DNA from: an uncultured Prevotella sp.
GTDB taxonomy: Bacteria; Bacteroidota; Bacteroidia; Bacteroidales; Bacteroidaceae
Length of the DNA: 52,851 bases
Reading direction: 5' to 3'
NCBI GenBank assembly: GCA_900318395.1
Contig: ONKL01000016.1
Location: 1-52,851 of the forward strand
Shown here piece by piece: positions 13,789-22,595 of this stretch. The position numbers and the translations under genes were made by a program. How positions within the stretch are numbered: position 1 is the stretch's first letter; the number at the start of each line of letters is the position of its first letter. The notes beneath the pieces were generated by a model, which saw only the letters and a list, made by a program, of their open reading frames with translations, was not told where the DNA came from and did not search any database.

Positions 13789-14739
13789 ATGATATTTAAC
13801 GAAATTGGAAAAACAGGAATGAAGGTGTCGAACCTCAGTTTCGGTGCCTCGTCATTAGGTGGTGTGTTTCATGGCATTCGTGAGGAAGAAGGCATCCGTG
13901 CCGTACACGTTGCAATAGACAACGGTATCAACTTCATCGACGTGTCGCCCTATTACGGTCATCTGAAGGCCGAGATGGTATTAGGCAAGGCTCTGAAGGA
14001 GATTCCGCGCGACAAGTATTTCCTCTCCACAAAGGTAGGTCGCTACGGCAAAGACGGCGTGAACACCTGGGACTACAGTGCCAAGCGCGTCACGGACAGC
14101 GTCTATGAGAGTATGGAGCGACTGAATGTCGACTATATCGACCTGATCAATGTGCACGACATCGAGTTTCAGGCTGGTCTGGAGGGAGGTCTGCAGAAGG
14201 TATGCGACGAGACGTTGCCCGCCCTCGTGGCTCTGAAGAAGAAAGGTGTCGTAGGTCATGTGGGCATCACCGACCTGCAGCCCGAGAACCTCAAGTGGGT
14301 CATCGAGCATGTGGAGGAAGGCACCGTCGAAAGCATCCTTAACTTCTGTCACTACAGCCTCAACGACACCTTATTATTAGACTATCTGGGATTCTTTGAG
14401 CAACACCATGTAGGAGTGATCAATGCCTCACCGCTGTCGATGGGTCTGCTCTCACAGCGCGGAGCCCCTGCCTGGCATCCTGCAGGCAAGGACTTGCAGA
14501 AAGCCTGTGCCAAGGCTGCCGCCTACTGCCAGGGGATGGGCTACCCCATCGAGAAACTGGCCATCCAGTTCTCGACGAGCTACAATCCCCGCATCGCCAC
14601 TACCCTCTTTAGCAGTGCCAATCCTGATAACGTGCTCAAGAATATCAACTATGTGAATGAGCCGATGGACGAAGCCCTCGTCAAGGAAGTACAACAAATT
14701 ATCGGCGACCAGATGTTCGTCCGTTGGAAAAACTCTTAA
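13789..14739 (+). CDS. Aldo/keto reductase, probable L-fucose (or L-galactose) dehydrogenase
   Basis: A 316-residue TIM-barrel oxidoreductase using NAD(P). Family features: NEIGKTGMKVSNLSFGASSL at the start, NFIDVSPYYGHLKAEMVLGK with the catalytic Asp/Tyr, KVGRYG with the catalytic Lys, and VDYIDLINVHDIEF. These fit the L-galactose dehydrogenase/D-threo-aldose dehydrogenase branch, which oxidises fucose to fuconolactone. It lies 18 bases after the permease and 10 before a lactonase-type amidohydrolase, fitting the first step of an oxidative fucose pathway. Specificity is inferred from the neighbourhood. Confidence 0.8.
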   Translation: MIFNEIGKTGMKVSNLSFGASSLGGVFHGIREEEGIRAVHVAIDNGINFIDVSPYYGHLKAEMVLGKALKEIPRDKYFLSTKVGRYGKDGVNTWDYSAKRVTDSVYESMERLNVDYIDLINVHDIEFQAGLEGGLQKVCDETLPALVALKKKGVVGHVGITDLQPENLKWVIEHVEEGTVESILNFCHYSLNDTLLLDYLGFFEQHHVGVINASPLSMGLLSQRGAPAWHPAGKDLQKACAKAAAYCQGMGYPIEKLAIQFSTSYNPRIATTLFSSANPDNVLKNINYVNEPMDEALVKEVQQIIGDQMFVRWKNS

Positions 14740-14749
14740 CCACTCAGGT

Positions 14750-15688
14750 ATGAACTATTCCATTATCGACGCCCACAGCCATTTATGGCTTCAACAAGAC
14801 ACTGTGTGGAACGGAAAACCCATCCACAGCCTGCAAAACGGTCGTTCGCTGTTTTTAGGCGAGGTCGTACAGATGCTCCCACCCTTCATGATCGACGGTA
14901 AGAACACGGCGGAGGTCTTTCTCTCTAATATGGACTACGCCCAGGTATCAGCCGCTGTCGTCGTACAGGAGTTTATCGACGGTCTGCAGAACGATTACCT
15001 TGCCACCGTCAGTGCCCAATATCCCAACAGGTTTATCACCTGCGGCATGGCTGACTATCTGCACGACGGGTTCTACGAGCAGGCCCTCCAACTCATGGCT
15101 GTCAAGGATTTCAAAGGCATGGCCATTCCTGGACATCGACTGCTGGGCAGGAGCCTGACCTCTTCCGAGATGATGCGTATGTTCCACGAGATGGAACGGC
15201 GCAACGTTTTCCTATCCATCACCCTCGCCGATGGCAACAGACAGGTCGCAGAACTGCAGGAAGTCATCAGCGAGTGCCCACGACTCCGCATAGCCATCGG
15301 TCATCTTGGCATGGCCAATCCTCCCGAGACGCCCTGTTGGGAGAATCAGGATTGGCAGATGCAAATCAAGTTGGCACGGAATCCCAACGTAACGATTGAG
15401 ACAGGTGGCGTTACCTGGCTCTACAACTCAGAGTTCTACCCCTTCCCTTCCGCCATCCGTGCCATCCGCGAGGCTGCTGATCTCGTGGGGATGGATCGTC
15501 TGATGTGGGGCAGTGACTACCCGCGCACCATCACGGCCATCACTTACCGCATGTCGTACGATTTCATCGTGAAAAGCAAAGAACTTTCCGAAGAGGACAA
15601 ACGACTGTTGTTAGGCGAGAATGCACGCCGTTTCTATGGATTCCAAGATATGTTAGATTTACCGTATATTAAAAATATGTCAGAATGA
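14750..15688 (+). CDS. Amidohydrolase-family lactonase, probable L-fuconolactone hydrolase
   Basis: A 312-residue amidohydrolase-2 (COG3618-like) enzyme. MNYSIIDAHSHLWL carries the metal-binding HxH, IAIGHLGMANPP a further histidine, and LMWGSDYPRT the catalytic Asp. The family includes lactonases that open sugar lactones, so with an upstream aldose dehydrogenase it likely converts fuconolactone to fuconate. ATG 14750 was chosen since the upstream part of the frame overlaps the reductase gene. It overlaps the next gene by ATGA (15685-15688). Confidence 0.78.
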   Translation: MNYSIIDAHSHLWLQQDTVWNGKPIHSLQNGRSLFLGEVVQMLPPFMIDGKNTAEVFLSNMDYAQVSAAVVVQEFIDGLQNDYLATVSAQYPNRFITCGMADYLHDGFYEQALQLMAVKDFKGMAIPGHRLLGRSLTSSEMMRMFHEMERRNVFLSITLADGNRQVAELQEVISECPRLRIAIGHLGMANPPETPCWENQDWQMQIKLARNPNVTIETGGVTWLYNSEFYPFPSAIRAIREAADLVGMDRLMWGSDYPRTITAITYRMSYDFIVKSKELSEEDKRLLLGENARRFYGFQDMLDLPYIKNMSE

Positions 15689-16707
15689 AAGCAATACAGA
15701 TCAGCGAACCTTCTGTGATGAAGGTGATTGATATCGCCGAACCCCAAATGGGCGATGATGAGGTATTATTGAAGATGAAGTATGTAGGTTTCTGTGGTAG
15801 CGACCTCAGCACTTTCCGCGGTGGTAACCCGATGGTGAAGATGCCTGTTGTGCCAGGTCATGAGGTAGGTGCCGAGATTGTCAGCGTTGGCAAGAATGTG
15901 CCCGAAGGACTGAAACCGGGTATGACCGTTACGGTCAATCCTTATACCAACTGCGGCAAATGTGCATCCTGCCGGAACGGTCGTGTAAACGCCTGTCAGC
16001 ACAATGAAACACTGGGAGTGCAGCGCTGGGGAGCCATGCGTGAATACCTCGTTCTGCCTTGGGAGAAAGTCATTCCCGCAGGTCTGCTGACACCTCGTAC
16101 CTGCGCTTTGGTTGAACCCATGAGCGTGGGATTCCACGCCGTCAGCCGTGCCCAGGTCACTGATATAGATGTTGTCATGGTGATAGGCTGTGGCATGGTG
16201 GGAATGGGCGCTGTCGTCCGTTCTGCCCAACGCGGTGCTACCGTTGTGGCTGTCGATATTGATGATGACAAATTGGTCTTGGCTCGTCAGATGGGTGCAA
16301 GCTATACTATCAACAGCAAGACTGAGGATATCCACGCTCGTCTGCTGGAAATGACATCTGGCTTTGGTCCTGATGTTGTCATCGAAGCCGTGGGCAGTGC
16401 TCCTACCTATCAATTGGCTGTCGATGAGGTGGCCTTTACAGGTCGCGTCATCTGTATCGGCTATGCTAAGACTGAGGTATCGTTCCAAACGAAATATTTC
16501 GTGCAGAAGGAGCTCGACATCCGTGGTTCACGTAATGCGCAGCCCTCAGACTTCCGTGCCGTTATCCATTATCTGGAGCGCGGCACCTGTCCCGTCGACC
16601 AACTCATCAGCCGTGTGGTGAAACCCGAAGAGGCATTCGAGGCCATACGACAGTGGGATGTTTCCCCTGGCAAAGTGTTCCGTATACTTGTAGACTTTGA
16701 AGGCTGA
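15685..16707 (+). CDS. Zinc-dependent alcohol dehydrogenase of the fucose cluster
   Basis: A 340-residue medium-chain dehydrogenase. Catalytic zinc ligands lie in VGFCGSDLSTF and PGHEVGAEI; the structural-zinc loop is NCGKCASCRNGRVNACQ; the Rossmann motif is VIGCGMVGMGAVV. It resembles threonine/sorbitol/L-galactonate dehydrogenases. Translationally coupled to the lactonase, it may oxidise a later intermediate such as 2-keto-3-deoxyfuconate, or the aldonate itself. No fuconate dehydratase or aldolase is visible in the window, so the pathway is incomplete here. The 3' end overlaps an alternative, unlikely start of the GH97 frame. Confidence 0.8.
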   Translation: MKAIQISEPSVMKVIDIAEPQMGDDEVLLKMKYVGFCGSDLSTFRGGNPMVKMPVVPGHEVGAEIVSVGKNVPEGLKPGMTVTVNPYTNCGKCASCRNGRVNACQHNETLGVQRWGAMREYLVLPWEKVIPAGLLTPRTCALVEPMSVGFHAVSRAQVTDIDVVMVIGCGMVGMGAVVRSAQRGATVVAVDIDDDKLVLARQMGASYTINSKTEDIHARLLEMTSGFGPDVVIEAVGSAPTYQLAVDEVAFTGRVICIGYAKTEVSFQTKYFVQKELDIRGSRNAQPSDFRAVIHYLERGTCPVDQLISRVVKPEEAFEAIRQWDVSPGKVFRILVDFEG

Positions 16708-16753
16708 GATTAAGCGAGAGCAGACTCGATATAAAACATCAACATTGAACATT

Positions 16754-18613
16754 ATGATTACCAAGATCCATAGAATGAAGTGGTGGATGTGCGCTGCACT
16801 TTTCACTTTTCACCTTTCACTTTTTATTTCTCCCGCTGCAGCGCAGCAGGCTGTATCGCCTAACGGCAAGATCTCCATTGATCAGCAAGGCAACGGTCTC
16901 GTCATCAGTTATCAGGCCCAGAAAGCTATTGAACTCACCTCTGTGGGATTCGAAAATGCCTCTTCCCCGTCTAAACTGGTCTTCCGTCGTACGTTAAAGG
17001 AAAGTTACAACATGCTTGCAGGCAAACGTCTGCAATGCACCAACGAAGCCAATGAATATATTGCTTCACTCGGAGGCGACATACTGTTGGTAGTCCGTCT
17101 TTACAATGATGGTGTGGCCTTCCGCTATGAACTGACAGATCTCAGTGACATCTCCATTCCCCGAGAACTCACCACCTGGCGCATCCCCGAAGGCATGAAG
17201 CGCTGGATGCAGAACTGGACAGACTCTTACGAGGAATACTTCCCTCTGACAACCACCTACAAGCAGGCTCCCCGTCGCTCGCACTATGATAAAAATGCTG
17301 AGGGCTATGCCTGCCGTTGGGGCTACCCTGCCCTGCTCGAACCCATCGATGGTGTCTTCGCCCTCATCTCCGAAGCGAATATCGAGCGCCGCCAGAGTGC
17401 ATCTTGTCTCTACAACGAGGGCGAGCTTTATCGCGTCACCCCAGCAGAGAACGAGGTGAAGATCTCAGGCGAATGGCATAGTCCCTGGCGCACACTGATC
17501 CTTGGCTCCCTGGCTGATGTCGTGGCCTCAACCCTCATCACCGATGTCGCCGAGCCTTGTCAGTTGGCCGATACCGACTGGATTCAGCCTGGTGTGGTAT
17601 CTTGGATCTACTGGGCCTACAACCACGGCAGCAATGACTATAACATCATCTGCAAGTATGTTGATCTTGCCGTAAAACTAAAACTCCCCTATGTGCTCAT
17701 AGATGCAGAGTGGGACGAGATGAAAGATGGCAAGACTGTTGAGGACGCCGTGAAATATGCCGTATCGAAGGGTATCAAACCCATGATCTGGTACAATTCC
17801 TCCGTAGGTTGGATTGATGGTGCCCCCACCCCCAAGTTCCGCCTGAACAAACTCGATGATCGCGAACGTGAATTTGCCTGGTGCGAGGAGATCGGAGTGG
17901 CAGGTGTGAAGATCGACTTCTTCTCAGGCGACAGTCAGATGAACATGGACTACTGCATTGATCTGCTCCAAGATGCCGCGCGCCACCACCTGCTGGTCAA
18001 TTTCCATGGTGCCACCATTCCCCGTGGCTGGCAGCGAACCTACCCCAACCTGCTCTCTACGGAGGGTGTACTTGGAGCTGAGTGGTATAACAACAACGGC
18101 ACACTCACCCCGCTTGCAGCCCGTCATAATGCCACACTGCCCTTCACCCGCAACGTCATTGGTCCGATGGACTATACGCCTTGCGCCTTCAGTGACTCAC
18201 AGAATCCCCATATCACCACCAATGCCCATGAGCTGGCACTGACGGTGCTCTTCGAGAGTGGACTACAGCACCTCGCCGACAGTCCTGAGAGTTTTCTCGC
18301 CCAGCCCGCAGAAGTACGGCAGTTCCTGGGAGAACTGCCTACCGTTTGGGACGAGACACGCCTCATCAGTGGCTACCCTGGTGAGAGTGTTGTTCTTGCA
18401 CGCCGTCATGGAAACACTTGGTATGTAGCAGGTCTCAACGGTCGCGACGAAGCCCAAACTCTTTCTTTCGATCTCAGCTTCATCACTGCCAAACAAGTAC
18501 AGATCTTCTCCGACACAGCGACGAAGCCTTGGGACATCAGAACCCAGACCACCCTCCCCACGCAAATCCCCTGCCAACCCCGAGGAGGATTCGTCATCGT
18601 AGTGAAAAAATAA
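16754..18613 (+). CDS. GH97 family glycosidase, retaining-type (alpha-galactosidase-like)
   Basis: About 620 residues, secreted. A signal peptide (MKWWMCAALFTFHLSLFISP, ending near AAAQQ) precedes an N-terminal beta-sandwich and a TIM barrel. The nucleophile region is GVAGVKIDFFSGDSQ (D388) and a conserved Glu follows in LGAEWYN (E443). The presence of an Asp there, and 55-residue spacing, fits the retaining alpha-galactosidase branch of GH97 rather than the inverting SusB type. The hydrophobic core of the signal peptide is encoded by a heptad array (ACTTTTC units at about 16797-16829). ATG 16754 is used; MKWW at 16775 is equally plausible. It follows the dehydrogenase gene, so released sugars may feed that pathway. 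Confidence 0.82.
   Translation: MITKIHRMKWWMCAALFTFHLSLFISPAAAQQAVSPNGKISIDQQGNGLVISYQAQKAIELTSVGFENASSPSKLVFRRTLKESYNMLAGKRLQCTNEANEYIASLGGDILLVVRLYNDGVAFRYELTDLSDISIPRELTTWRIPEGMKRWMQNWTDSYEEYFPLTTTYKQAPRRSHYDKNAEGYACRWGYPALLEPIDGVFALISEANIERRQSASCLYNEGELYRVTPAENEVKISGEWHSPWRTLILGSLADVVASTLITDVAEPCQLADTDWIQPGVVSWIYWAYNHGSNDYNIICKYVDLAVKLKLPYVLIDAEWDEMKDGKTVEDAVKYAVSKGIKPMIWYNSSVGWIDGAPTPKFRLNKLDDREREFAWCEEIGVAGVKIDFFSGDSQMNMDYCIDLLQDAARHHLLVNFHGATIPRGWQRTYPNLLSTEGVLGAEWYNNNGTLTPLAARHNATLPFTRNVIGPMDYTPCAFSDSQNPHITTNAHELALTVLFESGLQHLADSPESFLAQPAEVRQFLGELPTVWDETRLISGYPGESVVLARRHGNTWYVAGLNGRDEAQTLSFDLSFITAKQVQIFSDTATKPWDIRTQTTLPTQIPCQPRGGFVIVVKK
16797..16829. repeat. Heptad array encoding the GH97 signal-peptide core
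   Basis: Units ACTTTTC, ACTTTTC, ACCTTTC, ACTTTTT, then ATTTC; translated as LFTFHLSLFIS. Confidence 0.7.
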
Positions 18614-18645
18614 AGAAATCAGGCTATCGATTGATTACATTGAGT

Positions 18646-20028
18646 ATGAAGAAATATCAAGTACTATTGACATTTATCATGCTGTGTATGCCGATGGCTG
18701 CACAGGAAACGGAAAAAGCCACCCGCGATTCGATCCTAGAAATCATCACAGGGGCAGACATTCCTGTCCGAACTTATAAGATTACAAGTTTTGGAGCCCA
18801 TGGTGACGGACGAAAAGATTGTAAACCTGCCTTTGACAAAGCCATGCAGAAGGCAAGGCAGAAAGGAGGGGCTCACATCGTCGTTCCTGCTGGGATATAT
18901 ATAATCAATGGCCCTATTCATCTTGTGGATAATGTCTGCCTCGATCTCGAGGAGGGAGCTGTATTACGCTTCTCTCCCGAGCCTCGTTACTATCTGCCAG
19001 CAGTGAAAACCAGTTGGGAAGGCACATACCTTTACAACTATTCACCACTCATCTATGGCTATGGACTGCGTCATGTATCTATCATTGGCAAGGGCGTCAT
19101 CGATGGCAACTGTGCAGAGACGTTTGCCACATGGAAATCCAGACAGAAGGAAGCACAAATGCGCTCCAGGAATCAGAATCACAACGGAGTCAACCTCGAA
19201 GAAAGGCGTTATGGCGAGGGGGATTTCCTACGCCCACACCTCATCCAGCTATACCGTTGTGAGGGAGTTACCATCGAAGGAGTATTAATTACGAATGCGC
19301 CTTTCTGGTGTATCCATTTGCTTGAAAGCGAGAACATCATCTGCCGAGCCATTCGTTATGATGCAAAACTGGTAAACAATGACGGCATAGATCCCGAATG
19401 CTCACGTAACATCCTGATAGAAGACATCCATTTCAATAATGGGGACGATAATGTGGCCATCAAGAGCGGACGTGACAACGATGGATGGACACATGGACAT
19501 CCTTCTGAGAATATCATTATCCGCAATTGCCATTTCAAAGGTCTTCATGCTGTTGTCATGGGCTCTGAGATGAGTGCAGGTGTGAAAAACGTGTTTGTTG
19601 AGAACTGCGATTTTGCGGGGTACTGTAAGCGTGGCATCTTTATCAAGACCAACCCTGACCGTGGTGGCTTCGTCAGAAACATCTTTGTGAATAACTGCGT
19701 GTTCGACGAAGTTGAGGATCTTTTCTATGTGACCAGCATGTATGCGGGTGAGGGACTTGAAAACCATCATTTTTCTGACATCGAGAACATACGGGTAGAC
19801 GGGTTGAAATGCCGTAAGGTCAGACAAGCTGCATTGGTATTGCAAGGTACCAAGCAGAAGCCGGTACGTCAGGTTGAATTTAAGAATGTAGAGGTTGGCG
19901 AATGCAAGAATGCCATCAGTTTTGAGAACACAGAGGCTGTGAGCATGAGCAACTGCTTTATTGGAGGCAAGGTGGGGGTACCCACACAAGTCACAGCCAA
20001 GGACAACCTTTTTGGAAACGACAAGTAA
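18646..20028 (+). CDS. GH28 family polygalacturonase-like enzyme
   Basis: A 460-residue secreted right-handed beta-helix. The signal peptide is MKKYQVLLTFIMLCMPMAA, then Q. GH28 signatures appear in order: TSFGAHGDGRKDCKPAFDKA, VNNDGIDPECSRN (the NxD), FNNGDDNVAIKSGRD (the DD pair), HAVVMGSEMSAGV and RGIFIKT (the RIK-like substrate site). It would hydrolyse galacturonan or rhamnogalacturonan backbones in the periplasm or at the surface. The RIK lysine is present in changed form (FIK). It ends two bases from the convergent TonB receptor gene with no terminator between. Confidence 0.85.
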   Translation: MKKYQVLLTFIMLCMPMAAQETEKATRDSILEIITGADIPVRTYKITSFGAHGDGRKDCKPAFDKAMQKARQKGGAHIVVPAGIYIINGPIHLVDNVCLDLEEGAVLRFSPEPRYYLPAVKTSWEGTYLYNYSPLIYGYGLRHVSIIGKGVIDGNCAETFATWKSRQKEAQMRSRNQNHNGVNLEERRYGEGDFLRPHLIQLYRCEGVTIEGVLITNAPFWCIHLLESENIICRAIRYDAKLVNNDGIDPECSRNILIEDIHFNNGDDNVAIKSGRDNDGWTHGHPSENIIIRNCHFKGLHAVVMGSEMSAGVKNVFVENCDFAGYCKRGIFIKTNPDRGGFVRNIFVNNCVFDEVEDLFYVTSMYAGEGLENHHFSDIENIRVDGLKCRKVRQAALVLQGTKQKPVRQVEFKNVEVGECKNAISFENTEAVSMSNCFIGGKVGVPTQVTAKDNLFGNDK

Positions 20029-20030
20029 AG

Positions 20031-22538
20031 TTATATCTTAACGCCGATACTGGCGAGGAACCAGCGACCCTGCTGGGGGATAAGGTTCGTGTTCATGCCG
20101 CTACGGTTGTAACGGGTACCAAGGAGGTTGTGAATGTTCAGGCCGAACGTGACAGGTCCCAACGTATATTCGCCTCCCAGATCGATGATGGCCCGGGGTG
20201 ACATATCCTTATGCATGATGCTATAAGAGGCGAGCGTCGATGCCGCTTTTATGGCAGCCTCAGCTCCATTCTTATCACCTTTCGACTTACATTCATCGGC
20301 TTTCATCACTTCTGTCCAAAATAATAGGACATTGTTAAGATCAGTGTTGTAGCTGGTCTGTTTACCCTCGAAAAGAAGGTGTGTGTGGAGCTTCAGACGG
20401 GGTGTGACCTGCCATCCTAGAACAAGGTTCGACATGATGGCTGGTGTATTGTTATTGGCATCAATATCGGTGTCATAGACTATATCAATGTACTCGCCCA
20501 GGTCCAAGCCCATGAGGTTCGACTTAAAGGTGTTCGTCCAGGTGAGGTTAAAGTCGGCTGTAAACCTCGGTTGCTTATAGCTGGCCATCAGTTCCACACC
20601 GCAGGTCTGGTTCTTACTAGCATTCCTATAAACCATCAGATGGGTCATGATGAGATCGCTGGCGCGGTTATAGAAGCCGTTAACCTCAAAATTCAAGCCT
20701 TTGATCCAGTTATTTCCGCCAAAGGTGAGTTGGAAAGAATGGATACGCTCGGGAGAGAGTTTGACATAATCCTCAGTTTTATCGTAATTCAACTCCCACA
20801 TGATACGGTAGATATAGGGGGCATCGACAAACGACTTGGAATAGCTGAGTTTTAAGTTCCACTTGGGTCGCAGCAGAATCAATGCAATTCGCGGTGACAA
20901 TTCATTGACTTTACTGTCATCTTCACGCAACTTATAATCATAGCGCAGTCCGGCGTTTAGGATAAACGATCGCCACTGGTGCTTCAGCTGCAGATAGACA
21001 TTGGCACTATTCTCGCTGTCCCGCCCCACATCACACAGATCAGGATCCAAGTCGAGTAGGCTTACAAAGTCATACCCTATCTGAGAGCGGCTGTCGTCAG
21101 AACGAAAGTGAGCATACTCTGCACCGAAACTGATGTTGCCCTTATGATCGTTGGCAATTTTATATGCATAGTTGCCCTTCAACTGGACGCCGTAGTTCTG
21201 CTCCTGTCCGTTCAGGTAATTGAATAAGCCACCCTTGTCGGAGAACAAGGAGTCTATCTTGTAGGTCATGCCAAGAGCATTGCCCAAAAGGGAAATCGGC
21301 CTATCGCTGATGACCTGATAACGGGTATAATCCGACTTATCGAAGGTAATGCCATAACGGAGATTCAGGTTCCCTAACTGGTGACTATAACTCAGATCGG
21401 CATGATGTGTGTAGTTGCTAAAACTCGGTCTCAAACCATTGAACGAGCGGTATCGCTCTCTGTCGTATCTCTGCGCCAGCGATGTCATGGTATAAGGCGC
21501 CACCTTTTGTGAGAAGTGCGTATCGTACATGAACTGGAAACCTTTCCAGTCGACCTGCACGCCGAAGTCGTAGGTGGGATGATCGCCGATACGCCCCAGA
21601 CGGACGAAATCGTCGCCATACCGTTCACCGCTGTTACGATAGCCACTACCCCAAACAAGCAGATCGACGTCGAAGTAGCGCTTGCCGAAGACGGCATCAA
21701 CCTTGACCTGACCATGATTACCTGCTGACAGCTTAGCCTGAAGACCATCGACGTCGACACCCTGTTTGGTGATGATATTCACCACTCCCGTCAGTGCCAC
21801 ACCCCCGTAGAGCGACGAGGCAGGGCCACGCAGCACCTCAATCTGCTTCACCTTCTCCAACGAGATACTGAAGTCGGGAGCTGCCGTATTCGTGGCATAG
21901 CTGTTCAGGCGGTGACCGTTGAGCATGATGAGAATCTTCTCCTGCGTATTACTATATATGCTACGCATGGCAATGTTGATATCATCGTTGCAGTCGATGA
22001 GGTTCATGCCAGGCACAAAGGCTGCCAGCACCTCCTGCAGGTTACGGGCACCGCTAGTCTGAATCATCTCTGCCGTGATGAGCGTCGTAGGCACAGGCAC
22101 CTCTGCCAGACTCTCTGCCTGATTGGACGCCGTGATGATGGTTGGAGTCATGCCTGCCTTGATATTGTTCACAATTTCTACGAAGGTCGCAGGGTCTTGT
22201 GACGACGGACTGTAATATGGGTTCTGCTCCAGCAGCCGTGTCACATACTGCTCGGTATGAGGAATATCATATTCGACTAGATAAGTAAGAGCGATCAGAT
22301 GGAGTGCATTCAGACGCAAACTTCCTTGAAAGTTACTAAGGTTTTGCAGTAGTACATCCCGCGTTTGCTCAATGCGGCCCACCTTGTAGGCACTCTCTGC
22401 CTGAGCATACACTTCGCGCATCTTCTCACTGTCTTGCGCGGAAGCACTCATATTAATGAATAGTGAAAAGTAAATAGTGAATAGTGCTGCACACAGCATC
22501 ATTCTCCGTGATCTTTGTATCGTTGTCTTTCCTCTCAT
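20031..22538 (-). CDS. TonB-dependent outer-membrane receptor
   Basis: 835 residues. Signal peptide (MMLCAALFTIYFSLFINMSA, ending SASAQ), then a ~115-residue helical, TPR-like N-terminal extension (AESAYKVGRIEQTRDVLLQN), not the carboxypeptidase-like domain of SusC proteins. The plug follows (ASNQAESLAEVPVPTTLITA, VLRGPASSLYGGVALTGVVN) and then a 22-stranded barrel ending in GRWFLASIGVKI with a C-terminal hydrophobic strand. It is a siderophore/vitamin/peptide-type receptor rather than a SusC transporter; the ligand is not evident. It is last gene of the STAS-spike-regulator run, 16 bases after the sensor gene. The signal-peptide core is encoded by heptads (22456-22486), and another heptad array overlaps its ribosome-binding region (22540-22595). 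Confidence 0.82.
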   Translation of the reverse strand: MRGKTTIQRSRRMMLCAALFTIYFSLFINMSASAQDSEKMREVYAQAESAYKVGRIEQTRDVLLQNLSNFQGSLRLNALHLIALTYLVEYDIPHTEQYVTRLLEQNPYYSPSSQDPATFVEIVNNIKAGMTPTIITASNQAESLAEVPVPTTLITAEMIQTSGARNLQEVLAAFVPGMNLIDCNDDINIAMRSIYSNTQEKILIMLNGHRLNSYATNTAAPDFSISLEKVKQIEVLRGPASSLYGGVALTGVVNIITKQGVDVDGLQAKLSAGNHGQVKVDAVFGKRYFDVDLLVWGSGYRNSGERYGDDFVRLGRIGDHPTYDFGVQVDWKGFQFMYDTHFSQKVAPYTMTSLAQRYDRERYRSFNGLRPSFSNYTHHADLSYSHQLGNLNLRYGITFDKSDYTRYQVISDRPISLLGNALGMTYKIDSLFSDKGGLFNYLNGQEQNYGVQLKGNYAYKIANDHKGNISFGAEYAHFRSDDSRSQIGYDFVSLLDLDPDLCDVGRDSENSANVYLQLKHQWRSFILNAGLRYDYKLREDDSKVNELSPRIALILLRPKWNLKLSYSKSFVDAPYIYRIMWELNYDKTEDYVKLSPERIHSFQLTFGGNNWIKGLNFEVNGFYNRASDLIMTHLMVYRNASKNQTCGVELMASYKQPRFTADFNLTWTNTFKSNLMGLDLGEYIDIVYDTDIDANNNTPAIMSNLVLGWQVTPRLKLHTHLLFEGKQTSYNTDLNNVLLFWTEVMKADECKSKGDKNGAEAAIKAASTLASYSIMHKDMSPRAIIDLGGEYTLGPVTFGLNIHNLLGTRYNRSGMNTNLIPQQGRWFLASIGVKI
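22456..22486. repeat. Heptad array encoding the TonB receptor's signal-peptide core
   Basis: Minus strand units ACTATTC, ACTATTT, ACTTTTC, ACTATTC, ATTAAT; translated FTIYFSLFIN. Confidence 0.65.
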
Positions 22539-22539
22539 A

Positions 22540-22595
22540 ACTATTCACTTTTCATTATTCACTATTCACTTTTAACTTTTCACTTTTCACCTTTG
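22540..22595. repeat. Heptad array across the sensor/TonB receptor gene junction
   Basis: About eight units (ACTATTC, ACTTTTC, ATTATTC, ACTATTC, ACTTTTA, ACTTTTC, ACTTTTC, ACCTTTG on plus). On the minus strand it encodes the sensor's last 12 residues (KVKSEKLKVNSE) plus its stop, and forms the leader of the TonB receptor gene. Confidence 0.75.
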
